IMG/VR virus record: IMGVR_UViG_3300037502_002277 | Coordinates: 1-38,759 of that record | Source: a virus | Strand: one strand, 5' to 3' | Length of the DNA: 38,759 nt | Shown: piece by piece, positions 7,565-15,291 of the stretch | How the letters are laid out: every line of letters begins with the position of its first letter | Numbering within the stretch: the stretch's first letter is position 1 | The notes under the pieces: generated by a model | Database searches by the model: none | What the model was told of the DNA's origin: nothing | Seen by the model: the letters and a program-made list of their open reading frames with translations, nothing else | Translations under genes and position numbers: made by a program

Positions 7565-9522
7565 CGGAAAGCGATTTTCGTGCGGCGTAGACCGTTCGCG
7601 CGCGCGAGCTCGGCCTGGAAGTATTTGCGCGCCGCGATGAGCTCCTGCATCGAGCGGAGCTGCACGGTGCGACCGTTGATCGTGTAGGCTGCGACGTCTC
7701 CGCCGCTCGCGATCGCCTGGTCGATGACGGCCAGGATCTCTGCGGCGCCGCCGCTGCCCGGCGTCGCCGCCGGCGTTGCGGCCGTTTCCGGCGTGCCGGC
7801 GGTCGCGAGCTCCCAGGCGTCGAAGACGCGCTGCTCGAGCAGCGTCAGGCCGAGCCCGGTGTAGTGGACCGACGGGCTCTCGGTCGGGATCGTCGTCAGG
7901 TCGGAGACCTCGACCGTTCGCATGTAGTCGTCGTCCGCAGCTTCGGCCGCGATCGCAGCGTTGATCGTCGACGCATAGGTCCACGGCGCAGCCTCGCGGA
8001 TCTTCGGCTGTATCCACGGGATCGCCGACGCGGCGCCGGCGAACAGGTTGCGATCCTTGATCGCCTGGCGCACGGCCCGCTTGAGCCCGATCAGACCCTT
8101 TCGATAGCGCTCTGCCCACGGCAGATAGACGGAGTCGCCTTCGCCCTGGATGAAGAAGACGCCGAGGCATTCGAGCGTATCGCCCTGCGCAGTAGCTGCG
8201 AGGACCGCCGAGTCGAGCACGTCGAGCAGCCGCTGGAAACAGCCGTTCGCCTCGCCAGGCGCCCAGCTCGTCTGCTGCCGAGGATCGTGCCAGCCGACGG
8301 CCGGCGCGGTCGAGGCCGAGAGCTCGTTGTGCGCGATGCTCGTGCCGTTGACAGCCAGCGAGACGACGTAGATCTCTTCGCCGAGCGCCTCTTGGAATCG
8401 GTTCGCCAGGCCGACGTGATATGCGCAGCGCCTCGAGGCCGGCTGCCCTGCTCCCCCATACATCAGCGTCGAGCCCGAAAAGGGCTGATAGATCGACGGC
8501 GTGTCGTGGTGGTTCGGGTAGTTGAAGCCCGGCGGGTATGGGTTGCGCGTGCCGGCGGGGTTGCCGCTGCTTTCGCCTTCGTGCGGGCTCCACGGTAGGA
8601 AGAAGGCCCACTTTCGGAAGGGGACCGCCGTCGAGCCGATCGGCGCAGGCGCGATGCTGAAGACGTCGCCGGCCGCCGGCGGTTGCGGGAACGGCGTCGT
8701 GAGCTCGATCTCGACGATCGGCGCGCCCGTCGTCGGATTCGTGCGCGCGCCCAAGTAGACGCGCTTGATCGTGCGGGCGCCCGTCGCGCCGACGAGGTTC
8801 GCGGCCGTGCCGGCGGTGCAGGAGAGCTGCAGACCGTCGAGCCCGGCCTTCCATCCTCCGGCGCCGGCGCCGTCCCAGTCGTAGCCGTAGCGCATCGAGA
8901 GGCAGACGATCGCGTTGTTGCCGGTGCCACTATTCTCGCCGGCGACGTGCTGGAACGTGACCTGCTCGCCGGTCACGGGCGCCGGATCGAATGCCGGCGA
9001 GACCGTGACGGCGTTCGCCCACGTCGGGCCGAGAGTCGGAGGCGGCGCGAAGGGGTTGGGGTAGTTGACGCCCCAGCCGGTGATTGTGTGCGTCGTTCCG
9101 GTCGCCTCGCGGACAATCGTCTGCCCGGTCGGGTCGTGCTGCCAGATGCGATCGACAAACAGCGCCGACGTCGTGCTGCCGGCGAGGATGCGGCCCGTGC
9201 CAGGGTAGGACGTGTAGAACTCGACCGAGCCGGCGAGCTGCGGCGTTCCGGCGCCTGTGCAGGTCGGGTTGTATGGCGTCAGGTAGCGGATGCCGCGCAC
9301 GGCCTTCGCTTTGAGGTCGACGACCTGGTGGTTCGGGAACGTGCCCGGCATCACGAACAGGTCGTTATAGCCGCCCTGCGTGTAGGTCGGCGAGCTCGTG
9401 CCGGCGGCGATAGCGATGCCGGCGTGCAGTTGCTCCCAGTCCGTCGGGCTGCCCTCCGAGGCGGGCGCCATCGTGCCGCCGTTGCTTTGTCCGAACGTCA
9501 AGAAGAACTTGCGGACAGCCAC
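7561..9522 (-). CDS. SGNH/sialate O-acetylesterase-like hydrolase fused to gpW-like connector domain
   Basis: 653 residues. The start is GTG 9522, sharing one base with the preceding TAG. Block I is FGQSN (residues 10-14, nucleophile Ser13). A long beta-rich stretch follows, then VNGTSIA (391-397), FFIQGEGDS (456-464, the QGExD of sialate O-acetylesterases) and SVHYTG with likely catalytic His553. A Pro/Thr/Gly linker (575-591) leads to a 63-residue C-terminal piece with two helices around INGRTVQLRSM, the layout of lambda gpW and DUF6148 connectors. The gene sits exactly between terminase and portal, where lambda encodes free gpW. The expected role is head completion by the C-terminal part, while the N-terminal part may remove ester groups from host surface glycans. 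The fusion is visible in one unbroken frame; its function is inferred. Confidence 0.8.
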   Translation of the reverse strand: MAVRKFFLTFGQSNGGTMAPASEGSPTDWEQLHAGIAIAAGTSSPTYTQGGYNDLFVMPGTFPNHQVVDLKAKAVRGIRYLTPYNPTCTGAGTPQLAGSVEFYTSYPGTGRILAGSTTSALFVDRIWQHDPTGQTIVREATGTTHTITGWGVNYPNPFAPPPTLGPTWANAVTVSPAFDPAPVTGEQVTFQHVAGENSGTGNNAIVCLSMRYGYDWDGAGAGGWKAGLDGLQLSCTAGTAANLVGATGARTIKRVYLGARTNPTTGAPIVEIELTTPFPQPPAAGDVFSIAPAPIGSTAVPFRKWAFFLPWSPHEGESSGNPAGTRNPYPPGFNYPNHHDTPSIYQPFSGSTLMYGGAGQPASRRCAYHVGLANRFQEALGEEIYVVSLAVNGTSIAHNELSASTAPAVGWHDPRQQTSWAPGEANGCFQRLLDVLDSAVLAATAQGDTLECLGVFFIQGEGDSVYLPWAERYRKGLIGLKRAVRQAIKDRNLFAGAASAIPWIQPKIREAAPWTYASTINAAIAAEAADDDYMRTVEVSDLTTIPTESPSVHYTGLGLTLLEQRVFDAWELATAGTPETAATPAATPGSGGAAEILAVIDQAIASGGDVAAYTINGRTVQLRSMQELIAARKYFQAELARANGLRRTKIAFR

Positions 9523-9635
9523 TAGGCGCGACCTCCAGCGACGAAGAAATAGCCGAGGCCGCTGCCGGCCTCGGCCCCCTCTTGCTCATGACGACAACAA
9601 GCTCGCACGGTCCGCACGATACCGACGCCGCGCAT
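9522..9635 (-). CDS. Small ORF (37 residues) bridging zinc-ribbon and esterase genes
   Basis: ATG 9635 overlaps the zinc-ribbon stop (TGATG) and its TAG overlaps the GTG of the esterase gene, so it is translationally coupled on both sides. The peptide has two adjacent Cys and a Gly/Ala-rich end and matches no family I know. It contains the 9-bp hairpin at 9553-9574. It may be a true micro-protein, or simply the coupling stretch that carries ribosomes to the weak GTG start downstream. Confidence 0.35.
   Translation of the reverse strand: MRGVGIVRTVRACCRHEQEGAEAGSGLGYFFVAGGRA
9553..9574 (-). other. Perfect 9-bp GC hairpin upstream of the esterase start
   Basis: CCGAGGCCG and CGGCCTCGG flank a 4-base loop. 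On the minus strand the stem is followed by CTATTTCTTC, too weak a T-run for a confident terminator. It lies about 30 bases before the GTG of the esterase-connector gene and could tune its translation or transcript stability. Confidence 0.4.
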
Positions 9636-9868
9636 CAGGGAATACCCTTGGATCCGCTCTGCGGAGTCGAGAACCATCGGCGCGCCTCGTCGTGCGTGAG
9701 CTCGAGCGAGCGGTAGTTCAGGCCGCAGGCTTGGCAACGGTGCTGCCGGTATCGGCCTCGCACGGCATGCGTCCTCGGCTTGTGCGCGTTGCAGCGCGGA
9801 CACCGGAAGGCGACGAAAGGAACGACCGGCAGCGTGTCGTCGGTCTCGTCTGCCGGCGGATTCGTCAT
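9635..9868 (-). CDS. Small zinc-ribbon protein
   Basis: 77 residues, ATG 9868 overlapping the large-terminase stop (ATGA). It has a classic zinc-ribbon: CPRC, an 18-residue basic spacer, then CQAC, placing four Cys for one zinc ion, followed by an acidic/aromatic end. Such ribbons occur in small phage regulators (Com- and Ogr-like proteins) and in packaging-associated proteins. Being encoded between terminase and connector, it may bind nucleic acid during packaging or regulate late expression. The metal-binding motif is seen; the role is inference. The frame is open much further upstream, but that part shadows terminase. Confidence 0.7.
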   Translation of the reverse strand: MTNPPADETDDTLPVVPFVAFRCPRCNAHKPRTHAVRGRYRQHRCQACGLNYRSLELTHDEARRWFSTPQSGSKGIP

Positions 9869-11748
9869 CGGCCTCCGAGCAGCGGGAAGCGCGAGCGCGG
9901 CTCTCGACGCGGATCGCGCCGCGGCGGCGAGCTCGGCGTCGGCGGCGCCGGCAGACCGACGAGCTGCGCGTCGTCGCGCAGCAGGTCGGCGCGGATCATG
10001 CGCGCGGCGGCGATCTGGTAGACGAGCAGATCCCAGGCCTCGTTGCGTTGCTGACCAGGCCGGAGCGTCCAGCGCGTCCGCATGCGCGAGCCGGACCGCT
10101 GCCTGACCTTGTGCTCGCTTGAGAGCTGCTTGACGTAATCCTCCGGCAGGTCGATCGGCAGATGGATCCGGCCAGTGTGTCCGGCGTCCTTCTCGAGAGC
10201 TCGCGCGAGCCTCGCGTGCGCGAGGTCCTTGAACATTCCGACGTTGATCGTCCAGACCTGCATGCCCGGCATGACGGCGCCCGTCCGCGGATGCCGGTCG
10301 AGGCGCTGCGTGCCGAACGGGATCGGCGAGTCGCGCTCGACGCCGGCGATCATGCGGACGACCGGCGCGAACTGGCGCGCGAAGTCGATGACCTCGTCGC
10401 GGCGATAGCGCGAGTCGATCAGCACGGCGCGCGGCCGCAGCTTTTTGTCTCCCCACGTCGACAGCACGACGGCCTCGGCGAGCTCTTCCCACGTCGTGAC
10501 CTTGCCGGCGGCGAGCAGCCAGGTCTCCTCATTCATCCCCCAGCCATGCACGGACCATTCGAGCCGGTCCTTCTGCACGTCGACGGAGCCCGTGATGAGC
10601 TGGACCTCGGGCGGGACCTCGCGCTGCCGGCGTTGCTCGAGGCATGCCGCGACGGCCTCGTCGCCGACGTCGTCAAGCCGCTCCTCCCAGACCTCGGCGA
10701 GCCAGGAGTTCGTGAAGTTCATGAGCCTCGACGGCTCGTCCTTCGACGACAGAAACTCGGCCGCGACGCGCCACCAGGGAAGCCACGGCGAATAGGCGGC
10801 CCAGATGTGGTAGCTACGGTGCTCGACGCGGTCGGCCTCGCGGGCGCCGGCGAGCCACTGCTCGAGCGTGTAGTGCCGCGGGACCCAGACGCCGGCGCGC
10901 ATCATCGCCGGCTTGTGCTCGTCCTCGATCTGCCCTCCGCAGCGCTCGCATGCAAACCAGGCCTTTCGCTCGACGCGCATGTCGCGCGCGGTCGTGATGC
11001 GCTCGCGATCCCAGTGCAGGTTGCGCCATCGCAGCGCCTGGAATGTCTGGCAATGCGGGCACGGCACCAGAAACGAGCGCTGGTCGCCGTCCTCGTATTC
11101 GCGCGCGATCAGTCCGTCGCGCGTCGTCGGCGTGCTCGTCAAAAAGATCAGGTGCGAGCGCGGGTAGGTGTGCGTGCGCTCGGCCAGCAGCGACAGCGGG
11201 TTCGCCTCCTTGCCGGTCCAGGCCGGCCACTTGTCGATCTCGTCGCCGCAGATGACGCGGACCGGAACGGACGCAAGATCGGCCGGGCTCTGCGCTGCGC
11301 GGAAGTAGAGCACGGACCGGCGGAACGCGATCTCGCGCGCCTTCGTGTCGTGCGCGCGGTCCGTGAGCTCCTCACGCAGGCCCGGGCTCGCATGGATCAT
11401 CGGCAGGATGCGGCGCTCGGCGGCGAGGCGCGCGTCGTCTGCGCGCGGCATGACGAGCATCGCCGGCGCCGGTTGCTGGTGGACGAAGTAGCCGAGCACG
11501 TTGTTCGCGGCCTCGGTCTTGCCGACCTGCGTCGAGGCCATGATCGAGACGCGGCGGACCCACTTGCAGGTCGCGGAGTCCATCCACTCGCGCGCGTATG
11601 GAGCACGGTCAGTGCGCCATCGGCCGGCCTCGGCGGCAAAGCGCTCGTCGAGGACGCGGTGCTCGTCGGCCCACTGCGACACCGTCAGCCGGCGAGGCTG
11701 CCGGAATGCAGCGAGGATGTGCGAGTCAGTCAGCAGGCTCGTCGACAT
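9865..11748 (-). CDS. Terminase large subunit, lambda GpA family
   Basis: 627 residues, ATG 11748, overlapping the small-subunit gene by 23 bases. The ATPase motor shows an adenine-binding region, Walker A STQVGKTE (residues 72-79) and Walker B VICGDE (165-170) with catalytic Glu170. A Cys4 zinc site follows (C230, C233, C267, C270), as usual for GpA proteins. The C-terminal half carries a nuclease-type region with SVDVQKDRLEWSVHGWG and later Asp-rich stretches. The protein pumps DNA into the prohead and cuts genome ends. Length is close to lambda GpA (641). GpA-type enzymes usually, but not always, cut at cos sites. Confidence 0.93.
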   Translation of the reverse strand: MSTSLLTDSHILAAFRQPRRLTVSQWADEHRVLDERFAAEAGRWRTDRAPYAREWMDSATCKWVRRVSIMASTQVGKTEAANNVLGYFVHQQPAPAMLVMPRADDARLAAERRILPMIHASPGLREELTDRAHDTKAREIAFRRSVLYFRAAQSPADLASVPVRVICGDEIDKWPAWTGKEANPLSLLAERTHTYPRSHLIFLTSTPTTRDGLIAREYEDGDQRSFLVPCPHCQTFQALRWRNLHWDRERITTARDMRVERKAWFACERCGGQIEDEHKPAMMRAGVWVPRHYTLEQWLAGAREADRVEHRSYHIWAAYSPWLPWWRVAAEFLSSKDEPSRLMNFTNSWLAEVWEERLDDVGDEAVAACLEQRRQREVPPEVQLITGSVDVQKDRLEWSVHGWGMNEETWLLAAGKVTTWEELAEAVVLSTWGDKKLRPRAVLIDSRYRRDEVIDFARQFAPVVRMIAGVERDSPIPFGTQRLDRHPRTGAVMPGMQVWTINVGMFKDLAHARLARALEKDAGHTGRIHLPIDLPEDYVKQLSSEHKVRQRSGSRMRTRWTLRPGQQRNEAWDLLVYQIAAARMIRADLLRDDAQLVGLPAPPTPSSPPRRDPRREPRSRFPLLGGR

Positions 11749-12268
11749 CGGCGGCGACCTCCTGGTTTAGCGGTTCGAGCGAGCGCGCGAACGTCGAGAG
11801 GATCTCGTCGATCTCGAGCTGCAGGATCTCTTCGACCTGCTCCTCGGATTCGGCGGCGAAGACGAGCGGCGCCAGTTTCGGGACGGCGGCGTTGAGTCGG
11901 TTTCGCACGGTCAGGCCGGCTTTGGTCGCGAACTCGACGACCTCCTCGCGCGGCACAAGCCGGCCGGTGCGGAGGTGCCATTCCGTTTTCGCCAGCAGCG
12001 CGAGCCACTTCTTTCGCTCGACGGTCCAGGCCTCGCCGTCGGCCTCGTTGGCCTCGGGGTCTTGCGCCTCTGGTTCGCCGCGACGGTGCTGCCCGAGCCG
12101 GTCCAGGCGCCAGGCGTGATACTCGAGCAGCCAGCGCTCGACCTCTCGAGGCGTCGCGCCTTTGGGCAACGGAGCGCCGTCGTCTCGATGACGGATCCAG
12201 GTCGTCGTCGAGACGCCGGCGCGAGCTGCGAGCTCGGCCACGGTCAGCGCGTCGCGCTTTGCGGGCAT
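11726..12268 (-). CDS. Terminase small subunit, Nu1-like
   Basis: 180 residues from ATG 12268. The N-terminus is a helix-turn-helix (LTVAELAARAGVSTTTWIRH, then a Leu/Pro wing and PREVERWL), the layout of lambda Nu1, which recognises the cos site. The C-terminal half is acidic and helical (EEQVEEILQLEIDEIL), as expected for the part that binds the large subunit. It directly follows the non-coding block that holds G/C tracts and repeats, as lambda nu1 follows cos. Confidence comes from HTH, size and position immediately upstream of GpA. Confidence 0.85.
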   Translation of the reverse strand: MPAKRDALTVAELAARAGVSTTTWIRHRDDGAPLPKGATPREVERWLLEYHAWRLDRLGQHRRGEPEAQDPEANEADGEAWTVERKKWLALLAKTEWHLRTGRLVPREEVVEFATKAGLTVRNRLNAAVPKLAPLVFAAESEEQVEEILQLEIDEILSTFARSLEPLNQEVAADVDEPAD

Positions 12269-12343
12269 CTAGTCATCCGTTCGGGAAATCGGTCGGACCG
12301 GAATACCGAGAGCGCTTGCTCGCCCGCGACTCACCATAGGGTG

Positions 12344-12385
12344 CCCCCCCCACCAGGGACCCGCGAGCCGGGGGGGTGGGGGGGG
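12344..12385. repeat. G/C-tract inverted repeat with G-quadruplex potential
   Basis: An 11-base arm (eight C, then ACC) at 12344-12354 pairs perfectly with 12375-12385, enclosing a 20-base loop. On the plus strand the second arm is part of G7-T-G9, and a G4 run follows 8 bases later, so the G-rich strand could also form a quadruplex. The octamer GGGTGCCC flanks the hairpin as a direct repeat (12339-12346 and 12384-12391). Homopolymer lengths may carry sequencing error. Confidence 0.7.
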
Positions 12386-12442
12386 GTGCCCACGGGGTCC
12401 AGGCGCCCCCAGGATCGCGCCGCCGCGCGCGCGGACGGCAGG

Positions 12443-12515
12443 CCTGCCCTGCCGGCGAGGCGCGTGCCCGTGCCTGCCCAGGCGGCCAGGCGGGCAGGGT
12501 GGCGGGTGCCTGCCC
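12443..12515. repeat. CCTGCCC repeat cluster
   Basis: CCTGCCC occurs at 12443-12449, 12473-12479 and 12509-12515 (spacings 30 and 36 bases), with the inverse GGGCAGG at 12492-12498. Repeated short sites beside the small-terminase gene resemble the spaced R sites of lambda cosB, so they are candidates for terminase binding. In such GC-rich DNA chance recurrence is possible. Confidence 0.45.
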
Positions 12516-12557
12516 TGCTCGGCCGAGCCCGTGCTGCCAGGTGCGGCGCGTGCCTGG

Positions 12558-12920
12558 TCACGAAGCGACCTCGGGATCGCGACGGACGACGAGCACGACC
12601 TCGGCGTCGGTCGTGTCGCATAGGACCCTGGCGAATCGCGCGAGCTCGCAATCCCAGATGCGCAGGTTCTGGTCGTCGTCCTGCACGCCGGCGGCCAGGG
12701 TGGTCGAGCCGGTGCGCTCGTAGGCGCTCGTCCAGCTCGTTCCGTTGTTGGAGACCTGCAGCGTCACTGGCCCTTTCGCGTCATGCCGGACGGTCTGCAT
12801 CAGCAGGCGCCGAGCCGGCCATACGGGGATGGCATCGGTGACGTCGGACGACGTCAGTCCTGGAAAGGTGTAGACGGTCTCGAGCGCGTTCGGGCGCGTG
12901 ACGACGTAGTCGATCGCCAT
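12558..12920 (-). CDS. Conserved beta-sandwich-like protein, tandem paralogue B
   Basis: 120 residues from ATG 12920, overlapping the stop of its upstream paralogue (TGATG). It shares a run of matching positions with the 123-residue neighbour: E..YT near residues 13-17, D.T..IP.W, then R...Q.T and SNNGTSW.SAYE at the centre, and VVVRR at the end. The pattern of short strands with a GTxW turn suggests a discoidin- or carbohydrate-binding-like sandwich. No signal peptide. It sits at the end of the early/middle block before the packaging site. A virion-surface or glycan-binding role is possible but not shown. Confidence 0.65.
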   Translation of the reverse strand: MAIDYVVTRPNALETVYTFPGLTSSDVTDAIPVWPARRLLMQTVRHDAKGPVTLQVSNNGTSWTSAYERTGSTTLAAGVQDDDQNLRIWDCELARFARVLCDTTDAEVVLVVRRDPEVAS

Positions 12921-13291
12921 CAGGAAAGCGCCGCCTCTGCGCTGCGACGGACGACGACGATCGCCTGCGCGGACGTCACGCCGGCCGCGACGACCAGTCG
13001 CAGGAAGCGCGCAGGCTGCACGGAGTAGACTCGGCCGTTCGCTCCCGTCGGCGCGATAGACTCGATCGCCAAAGCAGCGCCGGCGCCTTCGTAGGCAGGC
13101 GCCCACGCCGTGCCGTCCAGCGACGTCTGGCATGTGATGGCGCCGCTGCCGGCGTAGGCGGTGATCTGCAGCATGACGCGATCGCCTGCCCAGATCGGGA
13201 TGCCGGCGGTCGTGTCGTTAGCGGCCAGCGAGGCGTAGGTGTAGGTCTGCTCGAAGTCGTTCGGAGTTGCGGTCGTGACGGTGATAGCCAT
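12920..13291 (-). CDS. Conserved beta-sandwich-like protein, tandem paralogue A
   Basis: 123 residues from ATG 13291 with a good AAAGGA ribosome-binding site six bases upstream. It is the paralogue of the next gene: both have E..YTxxxL, DxTxxIPxW, QxTxxxxGxxTxQxSxxGTxWxxAYE, and a C-terminal VVVRR. The upstream 54-bp gap contains a 7-bp hairpin. The pair probably arose by tandem duplication followed by divergence. The family is not recognised with confidence; beta-sandwich fold and ligand binding are guesses from the strand pattern. Confidence 0.65.
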   Translation of the reverse strand: MAITVTTATPNDFEQTYTYASLAANDTTAGIPIWAGDRVMLQITAYAGSGAITCQTSLDGTAWAPAYEGAGAALAIESIAPTGANGRVYSVQPARFLRLVVAAGVTSAQAIVVVRRSAEAALS

Positions 13292-13345
13292 CGGGTCCTT
13301 TGCGGTTGTGGTTGCCGGCCGCGACGTGCTGCCGGTCGCGGTGTG

Positions 13346-15289
13346 TTAGACGGCGCGCCAGCGTGCCTCGGAGATCGAGCGCGGTGCGCCGGCGGCGTTG
13401 AGCTGCTCGACGGCGAGCTCGTCGAATGCGCGACGGAGCTGCGACGCGGCAAGGGTCCACGGCGTGCAGGCGCCGGAGACGAAGACGGCGTCGGTGTTGC
13501 CTTCGCCGTAGGAGTTGAGGGTCGCCGGCCAGTCCGTGCGTGCGGTCCAGGCTCGGCCCTCGTTCCATGCGACGGCGTAGGCGTGCCACCAGCGGCCGGC
13601 CTCGATGCGCCAGCCTTGCTGCACGACCGTCCTAGCGACGAGATAGGCGTAGTTCTCGGCGCGTGTCGACCAGGCCTGCGTCGCCGGCTTCGCCGTCGCG
13701 CGCGCTGCGGCCATCATACCGATCGCGGCGATCGCCTCCTGCCACGGTTGCCATCCGATGACGGGCTGCCCGGTCTGCGAGTTTGCCCAGCCGTATTTCG
13801 CCTGCTCGCGGCCGCCGACGGTGCGGACGGTGCGATCGGCCGGCAGCGTCTGCAGCGGCGTCTTCTCGATCGCGTCGTCGATGCCGGCCTGCAGGGTCGG
13901 CAGCGCGGCGGAGAATCCCAGCCAGACCTGGCAAGCGCGCGAGAGCGCCAGGCGCCCGACGGCGCGCGGCGACGGGACGATGCGCTCGCGGACGTAGTAG
14001 TCGGTCTGGTCGATCTCGACGTGGTCGCGAATGATGGCGCCGAGCGCGGGGTCGCGCGTCAGTGCGTAGGCGGCATGCAGTAGCAGGTCGCTCCGGTGCT
14101 GGTCGTCCGACGTCGTCCACTCGCAGGTTGCCGGCGACGGGATCCATAGGATCTGGTTCGGCGGCGGCCATCCGAGCCGGTCTTCGCGGCCGAGGCCGAG
14201 GTCGGGTCGCTGCTGCATCGTGCGAGCGAGCGGATGACGGTCGCCGCGCATCGGCGAGCCGTCGGGCTCGCGGTTCGCGGTCGGCCGCTGCGCGAAGCTC
14301 TGGCATTGCCAGAGCGCGTCGTGCAGCTCCCACGGGTCGAGCGTGACGACGCCGAGGTCGCTCGAGGCGCCGAAGTCCGGCTGGTCGCCGGTTGTGCCGC
14401 TGCTGCGCGGTTGCGCTCGCGGGCGCGTGTCGACGTAACGGCCAGGCGCCGGAGTCAGGTATGCGGCGAGCTGCTGCCGGCGAATCTGGTCGAGGTCGGC
14501 TGTGCGCTGCGGGATCTTGCCGAGCGCGAGCCAGTCGTTCGCCCAGCCGGTGTAGATGCCCTGCATCGGCCGGCCCTCAAGGCGCGCCGGGTCGTAGGTG
14601 CTGCAGAGAGCGCCGCGGAGCTCGAAACGGGAAGCGCGGTGCCAGATGACACCAGGCGCGACGATCTGCTGCGAGCAGGTCGTCTGCGACCAGGTCGCGG
14701 CGGCGTGTCCGTTGCGGCGCGCGAAGTCGACGTGAATCTGCGCGCGCGAGAGCATGCGGAGCTCGCCCAGATCGGAAACGACCTGCGGCTGCCCGTCGTT
14801 CGCGGTCGTGCCGTAGATCGCATGCACGGCGAACTCGATCGTCGGGTGCTGCGAGGTGACCGTGTAGAAGGCCTCGACGGTGACGCGGCGCGCCGGCCAG
14901 ATCGTGCGGTGTCGCCAGATCTGCGCGGCCTCGCTCGCGTAGAGCAGCTCGAGCGCGGCCTGCGGTTCGACGCCGGCGACGCCGCCGAGCTCGTAGCGCG
15001 GCAGGATGCCAAGAACGTCGCGCGTGATCGCGGGATGGAAGGCGAACGGCTCCGGCTTGGTCTGCTCGCCCCATTCCAGCTTGCGGCGCGTCGGGACGTT
15101 CGGCTGCGCGGCCGGCAGCGATGCCCAGATGCGGACGCCGTGCGTCTCGCGAATCCACGGCAGGCGCTGGACGCCGTCGAGCATCCAGCCGGCGGCGTGC
15201 TGCGGCAGATCGGCGTGCGGCATGCCGACGAAGATCCAGCCGGTCTGCGGCAGGGTTGCGAGGTTCTCGACGATGATCGGTTCGGGCAT
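13346..15289 (-). CDS. Large protein of unknown function (647 residues)
   Basis: ATG 15289, two bases after the RusA-like stop. I do not recognise the family. The N-terminal ~280 residues are strand-rich with many Trp and His (e.g. VEAFYTVTSQHPTIEF). Residues ~300-370 are a Pro/Gly/Arg-rich linker-like region. The C-terminal ~270 residues are helical with repeated Ala-rich helices and YAYLVARTV, HAAYALTRDP-like hairpins, reminiscent of an alpha/alpha-toroid. This two-part build is seen in some polysaccharide lyases and glycoside hydrolases, but I see no diagnostic active site. No signal peptide or membrane segment. It is the longest non-structural gene and lies between recombination genes and the packaging site. 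Confidence 0.8.
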   Translation of the reverse strand: MPEPIIVENLATLPQTGWIFVGMPHADLPQHAAGWMLDGVQRLPWIRETHGVRIWASLPAAQPNVPTRRKLEWGEQTKPEPFAFHPAITRDVLGILPRYELGGVAGVEPQAALELLYASEAAQIWRHRTIWPARRVTVEAFYTVTSQHPTIEFAVHAIYGTTANDGQPQVVSDLGELRMLSRAQIHVDFARRNGHAAATWSQTTCSQQIVAPGVIWHRASRFELRGALCSTYDPARLEGRPMQGIYTGWANDWLALGKIPQRTADLDQIRRQQLAAYLTPAPGRYVDTRPRAQPRSSGTTGDQPDFGASSDLGVVTLDPWELHDALWQCQSFAQRPTANREPDGSPMRGDRHPLARTMQQRPDLGLGREDRLGWPPPNQILWIPSPATCEWTTSDDQHRSDLLLHAAYALTRDPALGAIIRDHVEIDQTDYYVRERIVPSPRAVGRLALSRACQVWLGFSAALPTLQAGIDDAIEKTPLQTLPADRTVRTVGGREQAKYGWANSQTGQPVIGWQPWQEAIAAIGMMAAARATAKPATQAWSTRAENYAYLVARTVVQQGWRIEAGRWWHAYAVAWNEGRAWTARTDWPATLNSYGEGNTDAVFVSGACTPWTLAASQLRRAFDELAVEQLNAAGAPRSISEARWRAV

Positions 15290-15291
15290 GG

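Larger units (their letters stand above)
12269..12557. other. Non-coding block; candidate packaging (cos/pac) site
   Basis: This is the longest gap in the genome (289 bp), directly upstream of the small terminase gene. It contains a hairpin of C and G tracts (12344-12385), three direct CCTGCCC copies and one inverted copy (12443-12515), and alternating GC tracts. Reading frames crossing it are low-complexity and look non-coding. In lambda the equivalent place holds cosN/cosB. Assignment as a packaging site is by position and repeat content only; the exact cut cannot be read from sequence. Confidence 0.5.

Noticed and set aside
7565-8854. N-terminal extension of the portal frame
   Set aside because: Open by composition only; it overlaps the esterase gene in another frame and is Arg/Asp-rich. 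ATG 7564 gives the normal portal start and an ATGA overlap.
7864-9525. Plus-strand frames opposite the esterase gene
   Set aside because: Arg/Asp/Val-rich antisense shadows; the minus frame has enzyme motifs.
10162-11895. 577-codon plus-strand frame opposite the large terminase
   Set aside because: Antisense shadow of a confidently identified gene; no motifs, low-complexity Arg/Ala/Leu content.
12331-12651. Minus and plus ORFs in the non-coding block
   Set aside because: Composed of Arg/Ala/Gly/Pro repeats produced by the CCTGCCC and G tracts; no ribosome-binding site or plausible protein.
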